Shown here: positions 10,305-18,375 of the stretch, in pieces
How positions within the stretch are numbered: the first letter of the stretch is position 1
Layout of the letters: each line of letters opens with the position of its first letter
Origin: Solirubrobacterales bacterium
GTDB lineage: Bacteria > Actinomycetota > Thermoleophilia > Solirubrobacterales > 70-9
Direction of reading: 5' to 3'
Length of the DNA: 64,000 bases
Assembly (NCBI GenBank): GCA_023958085.1
Contig: JAMLGI010000004.1
Coordinates: forward strand, 62,001 to 126,000
Position numbers and translations under genes: made by a program
Notes under the pieces: model-generated
Told to the model about the DNA's origin: nothing
The model's input: only the letters and a program-made list of their open reading frames with translations
Databases searched by the model: none

Positions 10305-11855
10305 TCAAGCCGGGGTCCTGATGGTCACCGAGGGAGTTCCGAGCAGGCGTTTGGCTTCCCGGATTCCGCTGGACAACGCCCCGTCGGTGGTCGAGGGCCG
10401 GCCGTCGAGGTTGGTTGCCTCACCGGCAAACAGGATTCTTCCGGCGACCGGCCTGGAGAGCACGGCTCTCTCATCCCCGTTGCTCTTCATCACGGTGGCG
10501 CTGTAGGAGCCGAGGCTGTACCGGTCCACGCCCCAGCCGCTGACCTCGACTCCGGTCGGTGCCGGAATCTTCCCGTAGACCTCCCTCAGCACCGCCAGCG
10601 CCTCGCGACGGGCCGTCGCCGGCCCGGATCTGGCCAGGCGGAGCGCTTCCGCCCCGGCGTTCAGTGCGACCAGAACCGGCTTCCCCTTGATCTTCTGGAG
10701 GTCGAGAAACATAGGGAAGTGACTGGAGTCCCGTCGGTCGATGTGAAGCATGTGGGTCCGGCCTCCCTCCTGCCAGAAGGGTTCCCTGAAGCCGAGCGCC
10801 ACCTTTTCGAAGTTGCCGAAACCGAGACTCCCGATCGCTGCCTGCTTTCTCCCCGGCAGTCCCGGAGTGAACCGGATCAGTCCCGCCTTGAGCACTCCGA
10901 GCGGAACCGTCACCAGGACGTGGGATCCCTCCAGCACCCGCTTCCGGCGCTTCCGGCCCCAGCCGGTCCAGGCCATCACCCGAACCCCGGATTCACCGGC
11001 CCAAACGCGTTCGACCCGGTGATCACGCTGGATCCGCGTTCCAGCGGCGAGCGCCTTGATCAGTTTCCTGTAACCGTGGGCCGGGAAATCTCCGAGTCCA
11101 TCACCGCTGTAGGCGGGGTGGTTCGGGACGGGCAGGGCGATCCCGCCCCGTGGTTCGACGAGGGGCAGGTGCTGCCACGATTTTGCTCCCTCGAGTTCTG
11201 CGTAGAGCTGGATCAGGAAGCTGGTCCAGCGACGACGGCCGTCCTTCAGAGCCTGGTCATCCAGAAAGCGCCTGACCCCTTCGGGGAACCGTGCCCCGGC
11301 GCCGAGTTCTGCCGAGATGTCGCCCAGCCGAGCGTCGAACTCCTGTGCCTTGAGCAGGGCCAGGATCTTTTCACTGTCCCTGACCGGTCCGGTCCGGTCG
11401 TCGTGGAGCAGCACGGTCGGCGCGTCCGACTCGGGACTTGCCGGTATCAGCGGGACCCCGGCCTGAGCGGCGAGTGCTTTCATCGGGTTGCCATCCGGCT
11501 CATGAACCCAGGAGGCACCGAGATCAACCGGGGTTCCACCGACCCGTCTCGTGTCGATGCGGCCACCGATTCGATTTCGGGCTTCCAGCACCACGGTCGG
11601 GACCCCGGCGGAACGAAGCGCGTTGGCGGCTGCGAGGCCGGCAAATCCGGCCCCGATCACGATCACCTTCCGGGGTTCCCCCTTCAAGCCCCCGGGAATC
11701 CGATCGGATCCGTCGTCGTATCGGCCGCTGACCGGGGCCGCAGCCGGTCCGATCACAGATCCCGCCCCGAGGTCCGGCAGGCCGAGTGCGAGCGCGGCCG
11801 CACCGAGGCCCCCGTAGGCCAGGAGCTGCCGCCTCGTGACCGCTTCCGGATCCAT
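10305..11855 (-). CDS. Tat-exported flavin monoamine oxidase family protein
   Basis: FAD-dependent oxidase resembling polyamine/monoamine oxidases and related flavoproteins. The N-terminus has a twin-arginine signal (TRRQLLAYGG, Arg8-Arg9, then an Ala/Leu-rich stretch to about 30), so a folded, FAD-loaded enzyme is probably exported. The dinucleotide motif GAGFAG is at 68-73, followed by EARNRIGGR and DLGASWVH. The C-terminal FAD motif is GRILFAGEATN with a Ser/Thr-rich stretch after it. At 516 residues it has normal family length. It lies between hisC and aroF, but with gaps of 112 and 368 bases it may be independent. The amine substrate cannot be told from sequence. Confidence 0.85.
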   Translation of the reverse strand: MDPEAVTRRQLLAYGGLGAAALALGLPDLGAGSVIGPAAAPVSGRYDDGSDRIPGGLKGEPRKVIVIGAGFAGLAAANALRSAGVPTVVLEARNRIGGRIDTRRVGGTPVDLGASWVHEPDGNPMKALAAQAGVPLIPASPESDAPTVLLHDDRTGPVRDSEKILALLKAQEFDARLGDISAELGAGARFPEGVRRFLDDQALKDGRRRWTSFLIQLYAELEGAKSWQHLPLVEPRGGIALPVPNHPAYSGDGLGDFPAHGYRKLIKALAAGTRIQRDHRVERVWAGESGVRVMAWTGWGRKRRKRVLEGSHVLVTVPLGVLKAGLIRFTPGLPGRKQAAIGSLGFGNFEKVALGFREPFWQEGGRTHMLHIDRRDSSHFPMFLDLQKIKGKPVLVALNAGAEALRLARSGPATARREALAVLREVYGKIPAPTGVEVSGWGVDRYSLGSYSATVMKSNGDERAVLSRPVAGRILFAGEATNLDGRPSTTDGALSSGIREAKRLLGTPSVTIRTPA

Positions 11856-11967
11856 GCGATACGACCTCCTGCTGACCTCTCCTGTTTCGCTCGCCAGCCA
11901 ACGAACACCCTGCCCGGCCCCGCCGAATCAAACCGACGGGATCGTATCGCCCCGACGGGGCGACAGC

Positions 11968-13080
11968 TCAGGACTCGGTTCGGACTGCCGTGGAGAGTGC
12001 CGCGAGAAAACGGTCGTTCTGTGGGGGCGTGCCGTAGGAGACCCGCAGTCGTCCCGGGCCACCGAGCAGTTTTCCGGGGCGGACCACGATTCCGGCTGAG
12101 GCCAGCGCCGCGACCACTTGATCTTCAGCCTCCGCCCCGCTCTCACCAAGCGAGATCCAGGAGAAGTTTGCCTGGGACTGTGTGGTCGTGAGGCCGAGCT
12201 CGGCCACCCCGGCCTCGACCCGGACCCGTTCGATGATCGCCTGCTCGATCTGACGCTCGATCCGGTCGCCGTGGCGCAGCGCCTCGGTCGCCGCGGCCTG
12301 GGCGAGCGCGTTCACCGAAAATGGCTGGCGGACCGCGTCGACCGCGGACCGGAATTCCGGTGAGCAGAGCGCGTACCCGACCCGGAGTCCGGCCAGGGAG
12401 TGTGACTTCGAGAAGGTCCGGAGAATGACCAGGTTGGCGTGATCGGCGAGCAGATCGACCGAGTCCTCCGGGTCGTCGAACTGCTGGAACTCGATGTAGG
12501 CCTCGTCGAGGATCACGGTCACGTAGTCGGGCACCTGCTCGATGAAGGCCCGGATCTGCTCCAGGGGCAGGTAGGTGGCGGTCGGGTTGTTCGGATTGCA
12601 GACCAGGACCAGCTGGGTCGCGGCGGTGATCTCGGCCAGCATCGCGTCAAGATCGTGGACCTCACCCTCAGCCAGGGGGACCCGGATCTCACGTGCCCCG
12701 GTCATCGCGGCCAGGTTGGGGTACATCGAGAAAGCGGGCCAGGCGTACACGATCTCCGCCCCGGGTTCGAGCAGGGCCTCGGCGGCGGCGAGCAGGATTT
12801 CACAGGAGCCGTTGGCCACCGCGATTCGGGCGGGATCGGTCTCGTGCCGGTCGGCCAGGCTGCGGCGCAGGGCCGTGGCCTCGGGATCCGGATAGCGGTT
12901 CATCGAGGTGGCGGCGACCGAGATCGCTTCGACCACCTCCGGCAGCGGCGGGAACGGGGACTCGTTCGAGGCGAGTTGCAGCAGGTCCGAGTCGGCCACG
13001 TCCTCGGCCGAGTGCCCTTTTGGAACCCCCGGGGTGTAGCCGGGGATCGAGGCGAGTCGCGAACTGAAGCGGACCGTCAC
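11968..13080 (-). CDS. hisC: Histidinol-phosphate/aromatic aminotransferase (HisC family)
   Basis: PLP-dependent fold-type I aminotransferase of 370 residues. ASNESPFPP is at 37-45, CNPNNPT at 161-167, DEAY at 192-195, and the Schiff-base lysine is Lys225 in TFSKSHSLAGLRVGYA. The GTG at 13080 is preferred: it follows a GGAGG site and overlaps the aroH stop (GTGA); a longer frame to 13224 would add a non-conserved Pro/Arg-rich extension. The position next to chorismate mutase and near tyrA suggests it may transaminate phenylpyruvate or hydroxyphenylpyruvate rather than, or in addition to, histidinol phosphate. Family is certain; substrate is inferred. Confidence 0.88.
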   Translation of the reverse strand: MTVRFSSRLASIPGYTPGVPKGHSAEDVADSDLLQLASNESPFPPLPEVVEAISVAATSMNRYPDPEATALRRSLADRHETDPARIAVANGSCEILLAAAEALLEPGAEIVYAWPAFSMYPNLAAMTGAREIRVPLAEGEVHDLDAMLAEITAATQLVLVCNPNNPTATYLPLEQIRAFIEQVPDYVTVILDEAYIEFQQFDDPEDSVDLLADHANLVILRTFSKSHSLAGLRVGYALCSPEFRSAVDAVRQPFSVNALAQAAATEALRHGDRIERQIEQAIIERVRVEAGVAELGLTTTQSQANFSWISLGESGAEAEDQVVAALASAGIVVRPGKLLGGPGRLRVSYGTPPQNDRFLAALSTAVRTES

Positions 13081-13463
13081 TGCGCGGCCTCCAGATCGGA
13101 GCGCAGCTTGCGGGTCTCGCCGAGGTAGACGTGGCGGGCCGGGCGGTCGGCCGGCAGGTAGGCGTGGAGCATCACCCTGATCACCGAAGGCATCGCGCCC
13201 GGCACCGGAATCTCCCGGGCACACATCAGGGGGACCTCGTTCAGCCCGATCCGGCGGGCGGCGGCGGCAGGGAACTCGGCGTCGAGGTCCTCGGTGGTGG
13301 TGAAAAGGGCGCTGATCATCCCGGCCGGCTGCAACCCGTTCACCCCGATCACCTCACGCATCAGGTGCTCGGTGGCACGGAGGATTCCGGCTGCGGTGTT
13401 CTCCTCAGCCTGGACCGCCCCCCGGATCGCCACGACTCTTTCCGCTTCACTCACGACCGGCAT
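13077..13463 (-). CDS. aroH: Chorismate mutase, AroH type
   Basis: Converts chorismate to prephenate, the substrate of the nearby TyrA. The 128-residue product matches the trimeric AroH fold: VAIRGAVQAEENTA (Arg14), then LMREVIGVNGL, and a late Arg region RHVYLGETRKLR. The ATG at 13463 gives the normal AroH length; an upstream start would add 38 residues absent from the family. The stop overlaps the hisC GTG, indicating coupled translation. Confidence 0.92.
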   Translation of the reverse strand: MPVVSEAERVVAIRGAVQAEENTAAGILRATEHLMREVIGVNGLQPAGMISALFTTTEDLDAEFPAAAARRIGLNEVPLMCAREIPVPGAMPSVIRVMLHAYLPADRPARHVYLGETRKLRSDLEAAQ

Positions 13464-13536
13464 CTTGTCAAAGCCGGGCACCTCCCCGCGAGGCTGGCGG
13501 GTTCGCCCGCCATCGGCTACAGCCGGCTGGAACCCT

Positions 13537-14229
13537 TTACCGGGCGGCTTCGCGGAGGCGCTCGACCTCGGCATCACTCAGCAGGCGGCTCCGGCCACGA
13601 CCGAGCCGGCCCAGCCGGAGTGGACCGAAGGAGATCCGTTCCAGTTCGGTCACCCGGTTCCCGATCGCTTCGGCCATGCGCCGGACCTGGCGGTTCCGAC
13701 CCTCCCGCAGGGCGATCTCGAAGCTGCTCTCCCCGAGCCTGCGGACGCGGGCCGGAGCGGTCGGGCCGTCATCCAGCTTCACCCCTTGTTCGAGTCGCTT
13801 CAGCGCCTCGTCCGAGACCGGCTTTCCGGCCTTCACCCGGTAGGTCTTCTCCACCCCGTACCGCGGGTGGGTCAGTCGGTTGGCCAGCTCGCCGTCGTTC
13901 GAAAGCAGGATCAGGCCGGTCGAGTCGGCATCGAGTCGGCCGACCGGATAGAGCCGGGCTCCGGAACTGACCAGATCGACCACCGCGATCCGCTTTCCCG
14001 GCTCGTCGGCGGTTGAGATCACGTCGAGCGGCTTGTTCACGGCCCACACCTCCCGACCCTCCGGGACCGCCGGGCGGCCGTCAACCCGGACGTCATCCCC
14101 GATCTCGACCGGGAAGGCCGGATCGGTGACCTTACGTCCGGCGACCCGGACCCGGCCGGCAGCGATGATCGCCTCCGCCTTGCGACGTGAGGCCACCCCG
14201 GAATGTGCCAGATACTTGGCCAGGCGCAT
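13537..14229 (-). CDS. rRNA pseudouridine synthase, RsuA/RluB family
   Basis: Isomerises a uridine in rRNA, probably in the 23S subunit. Residues 1-50 are an S4 RNA-binding domain (RLAKYLAHSGVASRRKAEAI). The catalytic aspartate is Asp100 in PVGRLDADSTGL, followed by the YRVKAG and EGRNRQVRRM motifs. 230 residues is normal. In many Gram-positives rluB lies directly after scpB; here a lipoprotein gene separates them. Target position is inferred only from family. Confidence 0.92.
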   Translation of the reverse strand: MRLAKYLAHSGVASRRKAEAIIAAGRVRVAGRKVTDPAFPVEIGDDVRVDGRPAVPEGREVWAVNKPLDVISTADEPGKRIAVVDLVSSGARLYPVGRLDADSTGLILLSNDGELANRLTHPRYGVEKTYRVKAGKPVSDEALKRLEQGVKLDDGPTAPARVRRLGESSFEIALREGRNRQVRRMAEAIGNRVTELERISFGPLRLGRLGRGRSRLLSDAEVERLREAAR

Positions 14230-14257
14230 GGTGATCTGAGTAAACAGGCAAACGGGA

Positions 14258-14292
14258 TCCGCCGCGGGCCGGGGTCGCGGCTCCGCGGCGGA
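14258..14292 (-). terminator. Hairpin terminator candidate after the lipoprotein gene
   Basis: A perfect 10-bp inverted repeat (TCCGCCGCGG and its complement) with a 15-base loop lies 27-61 bases beyond the stop at 14319. The minus-strand sequence after it is T-richer than its surroundings (CCCGTTTGCCTGTTTACTC). Confidence 0.5.
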
Positions 14293-14318
14293 ATGCCGAT
14301 CGGGTACTCAGCAGCGGA

Positions 14319-15473
14319 CTACTCCGCCTTGGGAATCGGGTAGTAGCCGGAGAATCGGTAGTGGCCGCCCGAACCCGGGACGTGGATCATCGAGATCACC
14401 CAGTCGTACCTGCTGCCCTCCAGGAAGTAGAAACCCCAGGTGGAGTTCAGGCCCAGCTGGACCGGCTCCGCGTCCGAGTTACGGATGTCCTCGATGAACT
14501 CCCGGTTGAACTTGCCCTTGCCGAAGGACTCGAACTTCTCGCCGTCGACCCAGAAGGCGCTCGATTTGCCGGGCAGGGTCTCGTTGAAGGCAGCGGCATC
14601 GCTGTCGCGGATCGCCCGCACGGTGTCCTCCGCGGTTGCCTCGGCATCATTGCCTTCCGGTGCCGGGCGCAGCCCGCCACCGTCATGGATCGCATCACCG
14701 CCGTAGCGGAGGGTTCCGTCCAGGTCGGTGACGAAGTAGGTCGGGTAGTGGGTCCCGTCCCGGCCCACGATTTCGGCCTGCCCGACCGGACCGTACTGCT
14801 CGGTTCCGGCCACCTTGGCCCCGCCGAGGACGGTTGCGACCTGTTTGCAGGCGGCTTCGTCGAGCTCGCCCGCGTCGGTGTGTCGGGCGGCGTTGATCGT
14901 CTTGCAGTCACCTGACCCGATGGCCTTGAGGTGGCCCGCGGCGGCAGCCTCGATCCCGTTCTTCGGTTCGACCGCCTTCAGGTCGGCGGGGGGCTCGGTC
15001 CCGGTAGGTTCGACCTTGAGTTCGGGGGTGCTGCCGCAGACCTTCAGGCCGAGCTCCTTCGCCACCGCCGTCCGCTCTGCGTAGGCCGCGTTGAAGTCCT
15101 TGAAGGCCCGATTCACTCCGGCGGTATCGTCCTGTTTCGCGGCCGCGACGATCTGGCGGTCGTAGGGCAGGATCGCTTCCGACGCAGCGATGTACCGGTC
15201 CAGTCCGGTCTGGGCATCCTGATCGGCATCGACGCCCTTGAACGCCTCGATGACCTGTTTGCGGACCTCGCTGGTGCCCTCGATCTCGAGCGCCACCTGA
15301 TCGTTTTCGATACCCCGGACCCCAAGCTGGTCGAATTTCGGGTTGAAGTCGGTGCAGATCTGGTCCATGGTCGAGGCCAGATTCTCCTTGGTCACCTGGT
15401 CCGATCCGCCGCAGGCAGTCAGGGCCGCGGTGGACGCGATCGACACAGCCAGTACCGCTATCAGCTTCTTCAC
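14319..15473 (-). CDS. Putative lipoprotein of unknown function
   Basis: A 384-residue exported lipoprotein. The GTG at 15473 follows a strong AGGGGGAG site and starts a signal peptide KKLIAVLAVSIASTAALTAC with the lipobox cysteine at residue 21. Residues about 30-160 look helical (LASTMDQICTDFNPKFDQLG onwards), with alternating charged and hydrophobic residues. The C-terminal half (about 190-384) contains segments resembling a ketosteroid-isomerase-like fold (GHLKAIGSGDCKTINAA, DTVRAIRDSDAAAFNETL), possibly duplicated. I do not recognise a named family. A hairpin follows the gene, suggesting it is monocistronic. Confidence 0.75.
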   Translation of the reverse strand: MKKLIAVLAVSIASTAALTACGGSDQVTKENLASTMDQICTDFNPKFDQLGVRGIENDQVALEIEGTSEVRKQVIEAFKGVDADQDAQTGLDRYIAASEAILPYDRQIVAAAKQDDTAGVNRAFKDFNAAYAERTAVAKELGLKVCGSTPELKVEPTGTEPPADLKAVEPKNGIEAAAAGHLKAIGSGDCKTINAARHTDAGELDEAACKQVATVLGGAKVAGTEQYGPVGQAEIVGRDGTHYPTYFVTDLDGTLRYGGDAIHDGGGLRPAPEGNDAEATAEDTVRAIRDSDAAAFNETLPGKSSAFWVDGEKFESFGKGKFNREFIEDIRNSDAEPVQLGLNSTWGFYFLEGSRYDWVISMIHVPGSGGHYRFSGYYPIPKAE

Positions 15474-15642
15474 TCGAGCTCCCCCTTTTGTTGATGTTGG
15501 CGGGCATTCCGGGAGGATGAATTCCTTGCGGCCGCCCACCGTTCCCCTGAGACGCGTTGCGGAATAGTAATTAACCGCGCGGCGGTGAAGACGACGGTTT
15601 GGGCGGAAGCCTCCGGTCGGAGACGGGATGCTGTCGGCGCTA

Positions 15643-16245
15643 TTACTGCTCGGCCCGCTGCTCGCCGGCGGCCAGCAACCGCTCCCGGATCGCCCGTTCG
15701 TCCTCCGGGGTCGGGTCGAACTGTGAAGGATCGGGCAACCCGTCGAGGCCTTCCAGCCCGAACACCTTCTCGAAAAGCCCGGAGGTTCGATAGATGGTCG
15801 CGCCGAAACGGGACCGACCGGCTTCCTCGATCAGCCCGCGTTCGGACAGGCTGTTCACCGCCGACTCCGAGGAGACGCCGCGGATCCGGGCGATCTCGGG
15901 ACGGGCCACCGGCTGCAGGTAGGCGACGATCGAGAGGGTTTCCGCCTGGGCCTGGGTGAGCGGCGGGGTGCGGGGCTTCGCCAGCAGGCGGCGGGCGGCG
16001 CCCTCGGCGGCCGGATCGGTGGCAAGGGTGAGGCCGCCGGAAACCCGGCGCAGCACCAGACCCCGCCGGCCGGGGGCGAAGGCTGCTTCCAGCTCCCCGA
16101 CGGCTTCCTCGATCAGTTCGAGTTCAACCTCACACGCTTCCGCGAGGGCCATCTCCGGGACCGGGTGAGGTGACACGAAAAGTAGTGCCTCCACTTTCCG
16201 GGCCAGTTCGCTTGAGGTGGGGCCGCCCGCGCCGATCGTTTCCAT
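15643..16245 (-). CDS. scpB: Segregation and condensation protein B
   Basis: Winged-helix partner of the SMC-ScpA complex in chromosome condensation. The 200-residue product has two winged-helix regions: ARKVEALLFVSPHPVPEMAL at the N-terminus, and TQAQAETLSIVAYLQPVARPEI followed by SSESAVNSLSERGLIEEAGR in the centre. The start overlaps the scpA stop by one base (TGATG), the usual coupled scpA-scpB arrangement. Confidence 0.95.
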   Translation of the reverse strand: METIGAGGPTSSELARKVEALLFVSPHPVPEMALAEACEVELELIEEAVGELEAAFAPGRRGLVLRRVSGGLTLATDPAAEGAARRLLAKPRTPPLTQAQAETLSIVAYLQPVARPEIARIRGVSSESAVNSLSERGLIEEAGRSRFGATIYRTSGLFEKVFGLEGLDGLPDPSQFDPTPEDERAIRERLLAAGEQRAEQ

Positions 16246-17000
16246 CAGCCGGTCCTCGCGATCGCCTGCTGGGCGGTGCTGCGAACCGTGATCGGCCCGC
16301 AGACCTCGGTCTGGTCCCAGACCAGTTCACCCTTTGCGTACAGGTCCAGCAGCGCGAAGATCGTCACCGCCTGGGTCATCCGGTCCTCGCCACCGAACAC
16401 CTCGTCAAAATCGAACCGGGGCCGCCGGGCGAGCGCCGACCGCAGCACCGAGAGCCGCCGCCTGAAGGAGACGGTGGCCCGCATGTGGGACAGGTCCGGG
16501 CGCGGCGGCGGTTCCAGCAGATCGCCCAGGCTGGCGGCCAGCTGGTCGGGGTCGTAGATCGGCTCGGCAGCATCAAGTTCGATCCGGCGCAGATCCGGTG
16601 GCAGCGGCGCCGCGCGGTAGAGATAGCCACGCTGGGATTCGTGGTGCTCCCGCATCATCTGCCCCAGATCCCGGTAGCGCCGATACTCGAGCATCCTGGA
16701 AACGAGCTCCTCGACCGCGGCCTCGGGTTCGATCTCCTCGAACTCATCCTCGCTGCCGGGAAGCATCAGGCGGGTCTTCAGTTCCAGGAGCGAAGCGACC
16801 AGGACCAGGAACTCGGTTGCGACTTCGAGATCGAGTTCTCCCTGGTCTTCCAGCACTCCGACGTAGCTGGCAACGATCTCGCCCAGCTCGACCTCGAGCA
16901 GGCTGATCTCCTCGCGCAGCACGATGCTGAGCAGAAGGTCGAACGGCCCGGTGAATACGTCAAGGTCCAGTTCGAGGTCCAAATCCAGTCTGGAAGCCAC
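16245..17000 (-). CDS. scpA: Segregation and condensation protein A
   Basis: Kleisin subunit bridging SMC heads. The N-terminal FTGPFDLLLSIVLREEISLLE segment and the helical VATEFLVLVASLLELKTRLM segment are characteristic. A middle acidic linker (SEDEFEEIEPEA) is followed by a C-terminal winged helix (TQAVTIFALLDLYAKGELVW). 251 residues is normal. It lies 58 bases after trpS and is coupled to scpB. Confidence 0.95.
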   Translation of the reverse strand: MASRLDLDLELDLDVFTGPFDLLLSIVLREEISLLEVELGEIVASYVGVLEDQGELDLEVATEFLVLVASLLELKTRLMLPGSEDEFEEIEPEAAVEELVSRMLEYRRYRDLGQMMREHHESQRGYLYRAAPLPPDLRRIELDAAEPIYDPDQLAASLGDLLEPPPRPDLSHMRATVSFRRRLSVLRSALARRPRFDFDEVFGGEDRMTQAVTIFALLDLYAKGELVWDQTEVCGPITVRSTAQQAIARTG

Positions 17001-17058
17001 GAAAACAGGTTAGAGGGGCCGGCGGTCGGGTTCCCGCCGGAAAGACGCTATTTGCGGC

Positions 17059-18048
17059 TCAACGGGGTACGCCGACACCCATCGCTTCGCGGACGTCGGC
17101 CAGTGTCTCGCCGGCCAGAACCCGGGCCTTTTCGGCCCCGCGGGCGAGAATCCGCTCCAGCCCGGCTTCATCTTCGCGGATCCCCTGGTAGGCCTCCCTG
17201 ACCGGCGCCAGCCAGGCGACCACCGCGTCGGCGACGGCCTTCTTGAAATCGCCGTACCCGGCACCCTCGAACTCGGCCTCGACCTCACCCTCGGTCATGC
17301 CGGTAGCCACGGCGTGGATGCCGATCAGGTTGCTCACCCCCTCCTTGCCCTCGCCGCGTCTGACCTCACGACCGGAATCGGTGACCGCGCTGCCGAGTTT
17401 CTTGCGGGTCTCCTTCTCGCTTTCGAGGACGTAAACCCGGTTGGCGTCGGCTCCGACCGAGGTCGACATCTTGCGGTTCGGTTCCTGGAGGTCCATCACC
17501 CGCGCCCCGATCTCCGGGATCCGGTGATCGGGCACCACCAGGGTTTCGCCGAAGCGTTCGTTGAAGCGCCGGGCGATCTCCCGGGTCAGTTCGACGTGCT
17601 GGCGTTGATCGTCGCCGACCGGAACCTCGTCGGTCCGGTAGGCGAGGATGTCGGCCGCCATCAGCATCGGGTAGATGAAGATCCCCGCGGAGACGAAGTC
17701 CTTCTGCTGCGCGGACTTGTCCTTGAACTGGGTCATCCGGTTGAGATCACCGTGAGAGCAGACCGAGGAAAGCAGCCAGGAGAGTTCGGTGTGCTCGTGA
17801 ACGTCGGACTGCCGAAAGAGGATGCAGCGGTCCGGATCAAGCCCTGCCGCCAGCAGCAGCGCGGTCGTGTCGTACAGGTAGCCGCGCAGTTCCTTCGGCT
17901 CGTAGGCAACCGTGACCGCGTGCAGGTCCACGATCGAGTAGATCGCCGGATCGCCCCGGTCCTGACCCTCGACGTACTGGCGAATCGCCCCGATGTAGTT
18001 GCCGAGGTGCTTGCGCCCGGTTGGCTGTATCCCCGAAAAGATCCTCAT
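17059..18048 (-). CDS. trpS: Tryptophan--tRNA ligase
   Basis: Class I aminoacyl-tRNA synthetase charging tRNA-Trp. The HIGH-equivalent is PTGRKHLGNYIG (9-20), the adenylate-site segment is GDDQRQHVELTR (145-156), and KMSTS is at 193-197. At 329 residues it is the compact bacterial form. The upstream region holds palindromic repeats and no recognisable T-box. Confidence 0.96.
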   Translation of the reverse strand: MRIFSGIQPTGRKHLGNYIGAIRQYVEGQDRGDPAIYSIVDLHAVTVAYEPKELRGYLYDTTALLLAAGLDPDRCILFRQSDVHEHTELSWLLSSVCSHGDLNRMTQFKDKSAQQKDFVSAGIFIYPMLMAADILAYRTDEVPVGDDQRQHVELTREIARRFNERFGETLVVPDHRIPEIGARVMDLQEPNRKMSTSVGADANRVYVLESEKETRKKLGSAVTDSGREVRRGEGKEGVSNLIGIHAVATGMTEGEVEAEFEGAGYGDFKKAVADAVVAWLAPVREAYQGIREDEAGLERILARGAEKARVLAGETLADVREAMGVGVPR

Positions 18049-18097
18049 TCAAAGCAGAACCCTAGACCTTCCCACAAACCGAGCAACCCCCGATCTG

Positions 18098-18144
18098 TTC
18101 TGGAGCCGATTGTGGCGGCCATATGGCATAAACCGGCTCCAGAA
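18098..18144. repeat. 47-bp palindromic element, copy 1
   Basis: Arms TTCTGGAGCCG and CGGCTCCAGAA are a perfect inverted repeat around a 25-base centre containing GCCATATGGC. Two further copies of identical length lie at 18169 and 31895. The sequence CGGTTCAC follows copies 1 and 3. Confidence 0.85.
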
Positions 18145-18168
18145 CGGTTCACATCAGCCACGTAGCCG

Positions 18169-18215
18169 TTCTGGAGCCGATAGTGGAGGCTATATCGCCT
18201 AAATCGGCTCCAGAT
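18169..18215. repeat. 47-bp palindromic element, copy 2
   Basis: Same outer arms (TTCTGGAGCCGAT with ATCGGCTCCAGA). The centre differs from copy 1 but keeps self-complementarity (AGGC and GCCT), and the outer pair next to the centre changes on the right side (AAATCGG instead of AACCGG). Confidence 0.85.
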
Positions 18216-18232
18216 CCGTTTCGGGTGGGAGT

Positions 18233-18375
18233 GCGGGTGATGCGCGGGATCTCCAGCTGTTCGCTGGCAAGGATTTGAGCGCAGGCGGTGCAGGGGGCGT
18301 ACTTCTGTACGTTCCCGAACCGTCAAGCGAATGACGCCGCCAGCGGGACGCTGGTGGTCCCGCCGGACCGCCCGC
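18233..18375. repeat. 143-bp long-hairpin repeat, locus A
   Basis: The first and last ~68 bases are imperfect reverse complements (GCGGGTGATGCGCGGGATC against the complement of the end, GCGGGCGGTCCGGCGGGACC). The tip is CGTAC-TTCT-GTACG. Related copies lie at 31.4-32.4 kb. Its last base is the first base of the acyl-CoA dehydrogenase stop codon on the minus strand, so it lies directly 3' of that gene. Confidence 0.8.

Noticed and set aside
10242-12191. A 649-codon plus-strand open frame opposite the amine oxidase
   Set aside because: Shadow of the FAD enzyme on the other strand; no motif, no ribosome site and biased composition.
18049-18232. T-box leader for trpS
   Set aside because: No AGGGUGGNACCGCG-like T-box sequence; the region is taken up by two 47-bp palindromes.
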